Source: Zancudomyces culisetae (Eukaryota > Kickxellomycota > Harpellomycetes > Harpellales > Legeriomycetaceae). Taken from it: a DNA stretch of 12,072 nucleotides. Position numbers and translations under genes: made by a program. This document shows positions 1 to 8,712 of this stretch, one piece after another. Under the pieces are notes generated by a model. That model was not told the origin of the DNA, ran no database searches, and saw nothing but the letters and a program-made list of their open reading frames with translations. Where the stretch lies: contig LSSK01000840.1 of assembly GCA_001969505.1 (NCBI GenBank), forward strand, positions 1 through 12,072. Direction: 5' to 3'. Numbering within the stretch: position 1 is the first letter of the stretch; each line of letters begins with the position of its first letter.

Positions 1-1646
1 TATAATCTTAGATAAATAAAACCTGATTACCTGCACAAGTTTATATTTTATATTGAAAAACCATTCAATATTTGGTGTGAATAACAATACTCAATTTATT
101 CTGATTCTCAAGGTAGGATATGTATGTGTACAAAGTTTCACTGCTTGTAAATCCAGTCATTTCTGCTGTAAAAGCACCATCTTACCTGGTTTAGTATCAA
201 GGCTTCAGAAATACATATAAACGTGCTTTTTCCAGTTCTGCTACCTTCTAAACCTGGTGCGACAAAAGTAGCCTAATGTTTTGCATGGCCCCCCACCCTC
301 CCCCTTTCCATATCACATCTTTCTTTCTTCCCATTTTCTTTGACTTTAAGCAGCATTAAAACTATTGAAAATAGAAAAAAATCCGCTTTTGGGTTGCTCA
401 AGGAGCAAGAGTACAGATATAGGTACGGACTTTTGTACTACACTAGATATCTAACATGTATTCTGTGTTGCGTGTATTATACTTGTGGATTTGGCAATCC
501 TACACCACTGTATCATAGAGCTATAATATATTTTGTTTCAGGAGGCATGGGTAAGACACAAGAGCACTAAACCAACATAACCAAACCTAGCTTACTAAAA
601 CATTCTCATTTTTGAGCTTTTCGAACATGAATGCTTTTTTTTTAGAAACTAGGATATTTATTTTGGCTGTTTGGATCCAAAATACCGCATGCTGGTGTCA
701 CTCTACTGGGACAGGAAAAATTCTTAAGGTATCCTGTAAAAAGGCAACCTGAGCTGGTTACAATATACAAGTAGTGTAAAGTTGAATACAAGGTGTGTGT
801 GTGTGTGTGTGTATTTCTTTTAGAGAAATTTGTTATCCGAGTACTAGTGATAAAAAATTATATTATTTTTAGTGAAATATAATATTTTTTCCAGGGCTCA
901 GTCAAGATTATTCATCAGAGTCCGTGTTTCGAAGAGTTCTGTTTGATAAATATCAAAATATGTATTTTTTTTTGTGAATGGAAAATGTTTTACAAATGTA
1001 ATCAAAACAAAAAACGATACATGTGTTTTCTGGTACAGGTGCAATGGTATATTCACCATTCAGAACTGAACCCAAGAATATTAAAGTCTCTACTTATAAT
1101 AAAACCTACTTGAGTATACCTGAAACAATGATTTTATGTACATATTCTATTAACATACATACTAAAGCTTAAGCTACTTTTGTTAAAAGCGAAGAAAGTG
1201 TAAAGAATAAATGGCTATGTGTTAATAACAAAAAATATAAACAGAATACCATCAAAATCTTGGTATAAATAGCTGAATTCCTGATCAGGATTTACCAAAC
1301 ACTGATAGATATACAATACTTTCGTTTTTGTTCCTAATTTTTGGTTTAAAAGCACGCAAGTTTTTCTTTCTCGCACAAAGCAAACAGCCACAGAGTGAGT
1401 AATTATAACCAGGAAAAAATATATATACAACCGGAACTATTTATATAAATAACCTTACTTTTGTACTGCCCAGAGCAAAAATAAAGCCGTAGTCGTAAAA
1501 TTACCGATGGCGGTTGTATTTATGAAATAAAAATATCAATATCGTTAATATTTGCACAAACGTTGAGTCCGAAGTCGATACCACCCCCAACTCAGAAAAT
1601 AATATAAAACTAGTACACATCAACAAAGGCGGAGTAGTAAAAAAAA
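1..1646. other. 5' region without a supported gene
   Basis: No reading frame here looks like a recognisable protein. The longer open frames (around 340-570 on plus and 1215-1430 on minus) lack an ATG at their 5' end and have AT-driven composition. The stretch holds a C-rich tract at 289-304, a (GT)10 microsatellite at 793-812, and a short ATG-started frame at 1044-1172 (42 codons) that resembles nothing known. A minus-strand segment around 182-268 contains a P-loop-like residue string and is reported as a finding. The last 100 bases are presumably the promoter and 5' leader of the downstream gene: an AATATAAAA-like element lies near 1600, and an in-frame TAA at 1638-1640 closes the frame just before its ATG. 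Confidence 0.6.
793..812. repeat. (GT)10 microsatellite
   Basis: Ten uninterrupted GT dinucleotides lie in intergenic sequence. There is no coding context; the tract is expected to vary in length between isolates. Confidence 0.95.
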
Positions 1647-2039
1647 ATGATAGACGTGTTCAGTGATACGAAGCTAGGATCCCAGAAAGGCACCAAGAAG
1701 TACACGGAAAAGAATTCACCAAAATATCATGTACCTAAATGTATAGATAATGAAAACATCGGGCTGCTGGAGAGCCAACAACCCACATCACATTCTGACT
1801 CCACAATTGCTGTAGATTTTAATTTCTCAAAATGCACACTACCAGATGATTTCAGCATCAGCATCCACAGCTTTGACAATCTAAACAGCAACTTTGGATC
1901 GTATATAGGGAACAATAGCCTGGCAGATTCTTTGCACACGTTTGAAGATATAGGAAGTAGCAGCTTACCTTTACTTGGAAGAGTAACCACTAAAAAAAAA
2001 ACTTTGATATTAGGAGAGTCTACACAAGTAAAGAAATAA
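1647..2039 (+). CDS. Probable 5' part of the RING-domain gene, separated by a frame break
   Basis: An ATG at 1647 with an in-frame stop just upstream (1638-1640) opens a 130-codon frame ending at TAA 2037-2039. The protein is Ser/Asn/Asp-rich and not recognised. Its stop lies only five bases before the ATG of the next frame at 2045, too little room for an independent promoter and leader in a eukaryote. The downstream frame is already open from 1994, and both frames are open across an A10 run (1992-2001). Reading back one base there joins 118 codons of this frame to 15 codons leading into the 2045 ATG without a stop. I infer that this is the amino-terminal part of the same gene, giving about 1390 residues. 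Possible reasons are a homopolymer undercall by one A, a real frameshift mutation, programmed frameshifting, or an unrecognised intron. A separate short gene or an upstream ORF is less likely. Confidence 0.6.
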   Translation: MIDVFSDTKLGSQKGTKKYTEKNSPKYHVPKCIDNENIGLLESQQPTSHSDSTIAVDFNFSKCTLPDDFSISIHSFDNLNSNFGSYIGNNSLADSLHTFEDIGSSSLPLLGRVTTKKKTLILGESTQVKK

Positions 2040-2044
2040 AAAGA

Positions 2045-5000
2045 ATGATACCTAAGTACTACCGACATTCATCGGCTGTCCTCACACCCATACCAAACAG
2101 TGATTCAAGTTCATCTCAGCCAGAAGCTAATCATCCTGGAAAATTACCGTCAGCAAAATATACTGCAACTTATTGTAGCAAAAGAAAGTTTGGATTTGGC
2201 CTGTTATCTGAAACGCTTGGAACTAAAAAAATCAAAAGGTACTTGACTCTTGGGTTTCCCATCTCTCAAAAAACTGGAAAGAATAAAAATAAAGTAAATA
2301 AAAGAACTATGAATAACGGCAGAATTAGCTATCGCTCTAAACCAAAGAGAAAAAGTCGAGCTGTATATTTTTCAAGAATTAGCAGTGAAAGACGCAGAGC
2401 CTCCAACAAAAGAACATTGCATGTTGTTGGGAGGAAAATGTACTGCCATGAAAATAAAAACATAGAAAAACAAAAGTGTAGAAAAACACCTGGGCAAAAG
2501 TTGCTCAAATTTGCAGAAACTTTAAAGCTGCTAGTAACTGCCTGTAAACATACATCAGAGTATTATTCAGCGACAAACAGCATCAATATGCAGGAGTATT
2601 ATAAGCTTTTGCAACAAAATCAGCAAATTACCAGTGCAGGCGATTGTCCGCTCATTATTTCTAACATACAACTTGATGATATCAAAGAAAACCACACAAA
2701 GAGTAACAATTGTACAAGATGCAATAGCAACGTACAAATCAGTACCAGCAAAACTGATAGTATGAGTTCTAAAAACCACGGGCGTTTTGTGGGATGTAGT
2801 AGATGTAACCCATTCTGCCAGTATTGTGGAAAAGGGGGCGACTTTATTAAAACGATGACGTGCGGTAATGGACACACATATTGTATCAAGTGTATAGAGT
2901 ATAAGGTCAATTTGGCAGTCAAAGCAAAAAAAAAAGTAGTTCATTGTGGTAAACCCGAGCGCTGTAATAACTACATTGATGTAGAGCAGGCAATTACTTA
3001 TTTTAGGGGACAGGATGAAGGTAGAGAGATATACATGGCAAAAGAAAGTGGCTCATTGGTATCCACCCTGCATGTAAGTCGATTTTCTATTTCTGCTTTT
3101 TTTTTTGTAGTTTTAGGACAGGACTGAGTCGAAAGTTGTTTATACTAAAAAATAACATACCATAACTTTAAACAAAAAGAAGGGAAAATGATGGGTAGAA
3201 GTTTAGGTGGTGGTTCAAAACGCCAATATTTATCTTTAGGGGAAGTGAAAGAATATACCTGGAGTTCATTAAACTAACTACTTTTTTTTGCAAAAAAAAA
3301 AATAGAGCGCCGAAGCAAAGAGTTGGTCGCATAGTTATTACGAATCATTAAGAAAGTCGCTAAAATCAAATATCGAGGTAATAGGTGAATACGCAAGTGT
3401 TGGAGTTACCAAGTGTTCGAAACAGGCAAGCTGTATTAGAACACATATGAAAAAACATATTCAACTGCTCAAGTCCAACGTGGTAGGCGAGTCATCACAA
3501 AAAGAGTCTCGAAAAAATAATAACAAATGGAAAAGGGCCATAGGTACTTTAGGCAATAATTCAGTAGTTCTAACAGATAATAATGCAAGTGAGAATAAAA
3601 AAGTCTCTGAAGTCAAGATAGCGAACAGTATTAGCCATGTTGATGTCGATGTGACTTCAAAAAAAGATATTGATATTGGTGCACTCAAGCAAATAAAAAT
3701 GTTGGAAAAGTACAAAAGTTCAGAAATCTCAAGAAAAGGGTGTAATGATATTGATCAAGAGGATAGTATTGGTAACAAACAGGAAATTGATTGTGGTAGA
3801 GAATATGACACTTCCAGAAAAAGGGTAGAATATCAAATTTTATTTAATTCTGTGGAAAAAGGTCTGAAAAACACCAGTGACAGGGGGTGTGCTGTAGTTA
3901 AAAAGGAAAAAAGCATAAGAATTGCACAAACAAGGTCAAGCAAGCAACACAATATGTCTACCTCTGATAGTGACATGTGTTTTGACAATAGTTATATTTG
4001 TAATCAGCGTAGTAATGCATTCAGGTTTAATGGGTTTAGACTCAAGTCAATAGGCACCTTTAAGCCTAGAAGTGAAAGGATTAGACAAGGAAGATTACAA
4101 AGACAAAGAGTAAAACGAAATAATAGAAAAAATAGAAAAAGAAGAGGCAAAAGATTGAGAATGTGCAAATCGTTAAACTATGTATTGGATAAAAAAATTA
4201 AAAAAGTGATTGGAAATGGAAATGGAAATGGAAATGGTAGTAGGGCAAATAGGTCCAAATCGGCTATATGCCTTGGCACAAGCAGCAGCAGGCTGCTTTT
4301 CAGAAAAAGATATAAAAGGCTGTTATTACAATCGCCTATTCTAGCACACACTTTTGACAGCAAAGCCAGCAGTAAGCCTCAGGAGGAGAATAATATACGT
4401 TTGCATACCGGATTAAAAGAAGCTGACCTGGCTATCAATACCACTCGCTTGATGAAAAGAAACTCGGTACATATAAGAGAAAAAAATTTAAGCGGAAACG
4501 AAAGCTCACGTACCCTAAAGGAGTATCATGAGGATGAAACTGATGTTTCGAGTACAAAGACCAACATGCATAAGAGTATAATATCTATGAGAACAGAGTA
4601 CGAAAGTAATAAAATGAGAGTTAAAGCATATAAAAGAAACCTCAACACGCAGAAGGAAAATGCGCAGAATGAGCGCAAAGGTTTTGAATGTGATGACGAC
4701 TTTCATGATAATAATAACAGGGTATCAATTATAAGCCTAAACGACAGACATAAAGTATATCTAACTAGCATTGGTGAGGAATACGAAAACATTGGCTACT
4801 ACCTGGATTTACTAAACAAGGAAGATGTTGAAAAGTTCAACTCGCTTTATGATCCAATTATGCCTGCAATCAACATGAAAAACGTGCAACGCTTGAGAAG
4901 CAGTAGGAAAGCATCAATATATAACAACTTCAGAAACTCAAAGATGTCGAATTCAGACAAGAATTTGAGCTTCTACAACAGTAAAAACGCTGAAAGTAAT

Positions 5001-6050
5001 AGCTGTAATGAAAGTGGTACATATTTTAGAATTGGACAACTGGGACGTAATGTTGGGAAAGGAGAGGGAAAAATAGATAGTGACAAAGATTGGTATAACC
5101 AAAAAAGTTTCGACAGAGGAGGTGGGTTTTGTGACGAATATGATGAAAAGAATAAGATCACACAGTATGGTGGCCATAATGCCAACTTTTTTCTGCCACC
5201 TGCACAGAACAAAAGAATCCCAAATACAGAGTGTACAGTGGTAAAAGACCAAGATGTCTACAAGGCGTGTTATAGTGTGCCCAAGGAAGAGAGTAGAAAT
5301 ATAAACTACAGCTTTAAGGGTATTCAGGCACAAGCCATAAATAAAGTGCCTGGTATCAACAACTTTGAAAAAAGTAGAACAAAAAAGACGACGATTAAAA
5401 TAAAAAAGACAACACGGAATGATAGGAACAAAGATCAAGATACTTGTATTAAAAGCAACCATGATCTTGAATACATTAGTATAAGCAAGTCAAAAACACG
5501 TCTCAATTGTACGGGTACGTCTGAATTTCCAGTGGATACGCAAAGAGTGTCAAACTTAGACGCAAAAAATAATGACAACGATAGTGTCAGCATCAGTGGT
5601 GGTGTCGCTGAGGGTATATGTGATACCCTGGCCTTCCCATTATCCTCGGAGCCATCCTCGCATGACAACATAATACCGTGTTTTGTAGAAAACCAAGAAA
5701 CGATAGAACAACGGTCACTACCACTATATCACGAGGCATACACACCAATGAAAAAAAGTAAGCCAAAAAGACTATTTTTATCTAGCAGAAACGAAAAAAA
5801 GACCAAAGTTTTAGCCAAACCCCCTAACAAACAAGAAACAACGCTACAACCGGAGTTCCATTCACTTACCCACCACATCGATCTCAAAAATATTAACGGC
5901 AATAGCCGCAACAATAAAAACAACATCTCTAACTACTCGACCGGTAGGGATGGTGCGAACAAAGATATACCAGTCCCACTACAGCATATTTTGCAACAGG
6001 AGTTGCTTGACTGTATATACCTACACGAACATATGCAGTTGATACACTGA
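2045..6050 (+). CDS. Large basic protein with a TRIAD/RNF216-like RING domain (two exons)
   Basis: Exon 2045-3073 (343 codons) ends at a perfect GTAAGT donor. The acceptor AATAG at 3301-3305 returns the frame to 3306-6050, giving 1257 residues from the 2045 ATG. Unspliced, the frame stops at 3127. A zinc-binding pattern sits at residues 258-307: C-x2-C-x11-C-x3-H-x2-C-x2-C-x17-C-x5-C, preceded by CxxC pairs at 223/226 and 251/254. The C-x3-GH spacing matches RING1 of RNF216/TRIAD3-type RBR ubiquitin ligases. A YYES string (residues 354-357) sits where RNF216 has YYER, but only two cysteines follow (380, 386) and no IBR or catalytic RING2 is visible. The remaining 850 or so residues are Lys/Arg/Asn/Ser-rich and probably disordered, with a strong nuclear-localisation-like basic cluster at about 598-629 and a Gly-Asn repeat. 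Ubiquitin-related function is inference; no orthologue is recognised. The true start is probably at 1647. Confidence 0.8.
2816..2965 (+). other. RING-type zinc-binding domain
   Basis: This is the coding segment for the eight ligands Cys258, 261, 273, His277, Cys280, 283, 301 and 307, counted from the 2045 ATG. The CGNGHTYC core resembles the C-x3-GH-x2-C of RNF216-class RING1 domains rather than the C-x-H of ordinary RING-HC domains. Family assignment is by eye only. Confidence 0.55.
3074..3305 (+). other. Spliceosomal intron of the RING-domain gene
   Basis: The intron is 232 bases, with donor CAT|GTAAGT, branch-like ACTAAC at 3273-3278, and the first AG after it in AATAG at 3304-3305. The upstream exon is exactly 343 codons, so the intron is in phase 0 and its removal joins two long open frames (2045-3073 and 3306-6050) with no stop. 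That in-frame fit between two independently open frames is the main support. Confidence 0.88.
4212..4235 (+). repeat. (GGAAAT)4 in-frame hexanucleotide repeat
   Basis: Four perfect copies encode alternating Gly-Asn within the low-complexity part of the RING gene. Being in multiples of three, length changes would keep the frame. Confidence 0.95.
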
Positions 6051-6395
6051 TTGTTATATTTATACTTTAATTCTATCGATACTTTTTGTCGTCACTAATT
6101 AACAATACTAGGAAGAAATGGATAAGAAAAGAGATCAACATATTTTGGCTTTGAAATTTTGCACTTTATATTTTTACATTTATTTGTTTTTTTTATATCA
6201 ATTGCGCTTGAAATTTGGCAAAATGAATTTTTAAAAACCACAACTTTATTTATTTATTTACGTTTTAGTAGCATAAAAAAACTATTAAATATAAATATTC
6301 CAAGATACTGAAAAAATAATAAAGGAGTATCAATAATTATCATACTTACGGTGGAACAAAGCAACTAGAAGGAATATAAAAAAAAGGTGACAAGG
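6051..6395 (+). promoter_or_regulatory. AT-rich intergenic region, 3' flank of the RING gene and MED8 promoter
   Basis: This 345-base stretch is very AT-rich and lies between two genes in the same direction. It has no reading frame of note. It should contain the polyadenylation region of the upstream gene (TATATTTATA-type sequence just after the stop) and the promoter of MED8. Exact matches to the Saccharomyces ARS core WTTTAYRTTTW occur at 6172-6182 and 6256-6266, which is not surprising at this base composition. No specific factor site can be assigned. Confidence 0.5.
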
Positions 6396-7010
6396 ATGGA
6401 AGTTGAACAGATAGAAAGTGTTGCAGAACTCAACAATCTAAAAAACAAATTGATGCAGATTATTGAGAGTATCGACTACATCATAGGCAGTACATCAACA
6501 TCAGCAACAGCAGGGGAAGGTGGAACTAGAGGTAGAAATGAAGGTGGATTGAGGTGGGAAGATTTGCTATCCAAGTTTTTGATTTTAGCGGCCAAATACA
6601 CAAGCTTGGAAAACGAAATCAATCACATGCTTATGGGGAACACAGATTTTCTAACCACCAAGACTGTGGTGATAAGCAAACCGCTGTTGGACACTGCCGA
6701 GTATAACAAGGTGATGGTGTTGTTGCGCACTAAATTGACACCGGAATTCGAAAGACAGGAGCAGGAAATGATTGAAAAAATGGCAGTAGGCGGCGTTGAG
6801 GGTAACAGATTGGACGAATGGAAGGGACGGGTGGAGGTTAATGACATGGCGGCACTAGAAGCAGAGTTCAAACTGGAAAAATATATTGAAACAGAAAAAT
6901 ACAATAGAATGGGTAGTGAAGAAGGGGAAAAGATGAAAGAAGAAAAGGTAAGCAACGAAGGGGAAAAGCCGTTGGAGTACTATATCAGGCTAATGTCAAG
7001 TGGCAATTAA
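6396..7010 (+). CDS. MED8: Mediator of RNA polymerase II transcription subunit 8
   Basis: This 204-residue protein begins at the ATG 6396; the same frame extends upstream only to a GTG at 6387, which is unlikely to start a yeast protein. Length and layout fit fungal Med8, a Mediator head-module subunit that links the Med18-Med20 submodule to the head. Visible features, compared from memory with yeast Med8: a helical N-terminal segment (residues 1-33), a Gly/Ser/Thr linker (34-50), a WEDLLSKF helix (about 53-80) where yeast has a W-x-L-x-x-x-L helix, a TVVISKPLLD segment (90-99) like the yeast TVVYPLP segment, and LLRTKLTPEFE (109-119) like yeast LLRKKNIPEVD. The end, KPLEYYIRLMSSG, resembles the short C-terminal helix that docks into Med18. 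The linker before it is Glu/Lys-rich. It is intronless. It is convergent with the gene at 7114-8712. Family assignment is by alignment by eye and fairly confident. Confidence 0.8.
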   Translation: MEVEQIESVAELNNLKNKLMQIIESIDYIIGSTSTSATAGEGGTRGRNEGGLRWEDLLSKFLILAAKYTSLENEINHMLMGNTDFLTTKTVVISKPLLDTAEYNKVMVLLRTKLTPEFERQEQEMIEKMAVGGVEGNRLDEWKGRVEVNDMAALEAEFKLEKYIETEKYNRMGSEEGEKMKEEKVSNEGEKPLEYYIRLMSSGN

Positions 7011-7075
7011 GGCATTATCTGAATTATGAAAAAGTTTATGAACATCTTTCTCCCCCACTCCTTCAAAAAAAAATC

Positions 7076-7081
7076 AATAAA
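7076..7081 (+). terminator. AATAAA polyadenylation-type element after MED8
   Basis: AATAAA lies 66 bases after the MED8 stop, within the 103-base gap between convergent stop codons. Position and sequence suit an efficiency or positioning element; function is inferred. Confidence 0.4.
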
Positions 7082-7090
7082 AACGAACGA

Positions 7091-7102
7091 GGGGGGGGGG
7101 GG
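7091..7102. repeat. G12 homopolymer between convergent genes
   Basis: Twelve consecutive G on the plus strand, only 12 bases from the stop codon of the minus-strand gene. It would be a C12 run in that gene's 3' UTR. Such runs are prone to length miscalls. Confidence 0.95.
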
Positions 7103-7113
7103 ACACGGTGCTA

Positions 7114-8712
7114 TTAAGCGCTTAGCTGATTCCTGAGAACTGAGACCATGCTGGAAAGGACAGATTCGCTTTCAACAAAATCACAATCTAGAATTGTGCA
7201 GATATCGTCGAAGAAAACCTGCTCAAAGTACAAAATCATGACCTGAACAACACTGGCTACGGAAGAGCATGAAGGTAGAGGCTGAGAATGAGCGAACGAG
7301 GCATGAATATTGTCTTTTGTGTAGCGCAGAAGAAGAGGCGTTATGGTTTTGGCCAGGTTGTGGGAATTCATCCTATTTTGAGAGGAGTACAGCGAGATGG
7401 AAAAGAACAGAGCGAAGATATGGGTAAGGAACTGGCGGGTTTTGGGAGGAATAGAAGGAAGGATGTTGGATCTGACAAAGGATATGCGGGCCTGCTCAAG
7501 GTTCTGCATTTGGGTAAGGGGGTGTTGATCAGCCTGTGAATCCGACTGGGGCGCAATTACTGGAAGTTGTGCACAGACAGAGTAGATTTCTTGAGTAAAG
7601 ATTGGGTGGTCTAGCTCGGCCAAATACATTCTCAGCATCGCAGCAATCAGGTATGCGCTAGTGTCAGAATCGTGTATGGGTGTGGCAGAAGGGCCTTCTA
7701 GGTATCTTTTTTTGAACTGCTGGATTTCCTGGACATTTGGGACGCGCTTGAAGATGTTTATAGCAAAGGTGCCACGACTATGCAGTAGCAGAAGCCAGTC
7801 AATGACATCTGGTGGCAAACGGACCACATCATTGTTGTCGATTCCCAGCACAGCTTCCAAGTCAACGCCAAATGTTTTGCCTTTTACTGGTTGTGTGCTT
7901 GTATATGCTATTCCGCTATGTACTTTGAATTTCTCATCTCCTGTAACTTGATTGTCTGCCTGGATAACCTGTTCGGGGAAATATATCAAGTCTGTAGGAA
8001 CCAGCAGTTTAAGCTGTGCCAGCGTCGGCACCCACACCAGCTTGTCGTAGAACTTTGTGCTAATCACAGCTCCTAATGTGTTGACCAGCATCATTGTCCA
8101 TGTTCCTGGATGTACCACATACAGCCCCTTCAGGTTTTTTTTGAATTTTCTATCCAGGCTCATGTTGTATGCATTTACTAGCCATGCCCAACTTGGTTTT
8201 TGTACCTCTCCTCCTCCTAGGACTACCAGTGAATAATCATTCTCCACAATATCTTGTACCTTTTCCAATATTTTCCTATTTTTTATTTAATTATCCCCCC
8301 ATGTTGTTACTGCTTTCGTTATTCGTTTTTGCTCAGACTAAGTGCTTTTGCTGAAAAAATATTTCAGAAATATGTGTTTTTTTTGTCTTACTTTAATAAA
8401 ATATCGTTTTCTTGATCAGTTCCACTCCTAAAGTAGCAAGGGGTAAGTACTATCATCGGCAGGCTCTGGTAATCAAGTCCTATTGTATTTTATTTAGTTG
8501 TATATCAATTCTTCGTCTTCTTATTATGTTTTTATACTTGTTTTAATACATAACCACCACCAAATCTCCTTGACTATCTTTTTTCTGTTACTGTGATTTT
8601 TTTTACCTGCAAAATATACTAGCCTGGGGTCAATATCGTTTGTTTCGCCCACCCCTCGCTCTATGGCCTTTTCTTCGATGTCAAAATCGCGTTGGTGCTG
8701 TTGTTCAATCAT
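7114..8712 (-). CDS. ECM25: BCH/CRAL-TRIO-like plus RhoGAP-domain protein (Ecm25-like), three exons
   Basis: Exons 8712-8607, 8479-8392 and 8275-7114 join in frame to 1356 bases, 451 residues. The largest open frame alone starts without an ATG, which prompted the search for upstream exons. The N-terminal half matches the BCH domain of p50RhoGAP/ARHGAP1: VYFAG, then MIVLTPCYF (about 44-52), VENDYSLVVL (75-84) and LKGLYVVHP (113-121). The C-terminal half is a RhoGAP fold (about 200-425), ending the core with QNRMNSHNLAK (N371 equals the conserved Asn) and TPLLLR. Catalytic residues are altered: the arginine-finger position in GIFRRS is lysine here (NIFKR, K241), the LK lysine is R280, and a further conserved Arg is A284. 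RhoGAPs speed GTP hydrolysis by Rho/Cdc42; this one is probably weak or a scaffold. Yeast Ecm25 has the same domain order; orthology is likely but not proven. It is transcribed toward MED8. Confidence 0.9.
8276..8391 (-). other. Intron 2 of the Ecm25-like gene
   Basis: 116 bases. Donor AAA|GTAAGA at 8391 and acceptor AAAATAG ending at 8276. Phase 2: the split lysine codon (AA|G) joins DILL-K to KILEKVQDIVENDYS. No clear CTAAC branch sequence; an AGTAAC string at 8311-8306 is a candidate. Confidence 0.85.
8480..8606 (-). other. Intron 1 of the Ecm25-like gene
   Basis: 127 bases. Donor GCAG|GTAAAA, branch-like CTAAA at 8497-8493, acceptor ACAATAG ending at 8480. Phase 1: the split glycine codon (G|GA) restores VYFAG followed by LDYQSLPMIVL, matching the order seen in p50RhoGAP BCH domains. 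Confidence 0.85.

Noticed and set aside
340-570. 76-codon plus-strand frame
   Set aside because: It starts at TTG, has no recognisable content, and composition matches random AT-rich sequence.
1044-1172. 42-codon ATG frame after a splice-acceptor-like TACAG
   Set aside because: Short, no homology recognised, and no donor exon found upstream.
2028-2119. Intron joining the 1647 and 2045 frames (donor GTAAAG, acceptor CTCAG), which keeps the reading frame
   Set aside because: The acceptor differs from the ATAG ends of all five other introns, earlier AGs are skipped, and no CTAAC/CTAAA branch string is present. Kept only as a competing model to the A10 frame break.
4953-5462. 169-codon minus-strand frame, with similar ones at 2567-2944, 3461-3715 and 5435-5671
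   Set aside because: They lie antisense to the long RING-gene frame, are rich in Phe/Ile/Leu as expected from reversed Lys/Asn codons, and show no domain.
6387-6395. GTG start extending MED8 by three codons
   Set aside because: Non-ATG initiation is rare in yeast nuclear genes and the ATG at 6396 follows immediately.
7288-7539. 83-codon plus-strand frame
   Set aside because: It is the shadow of the RhoGAP exon on the opposite strand, whose protein is clearly recognisable.
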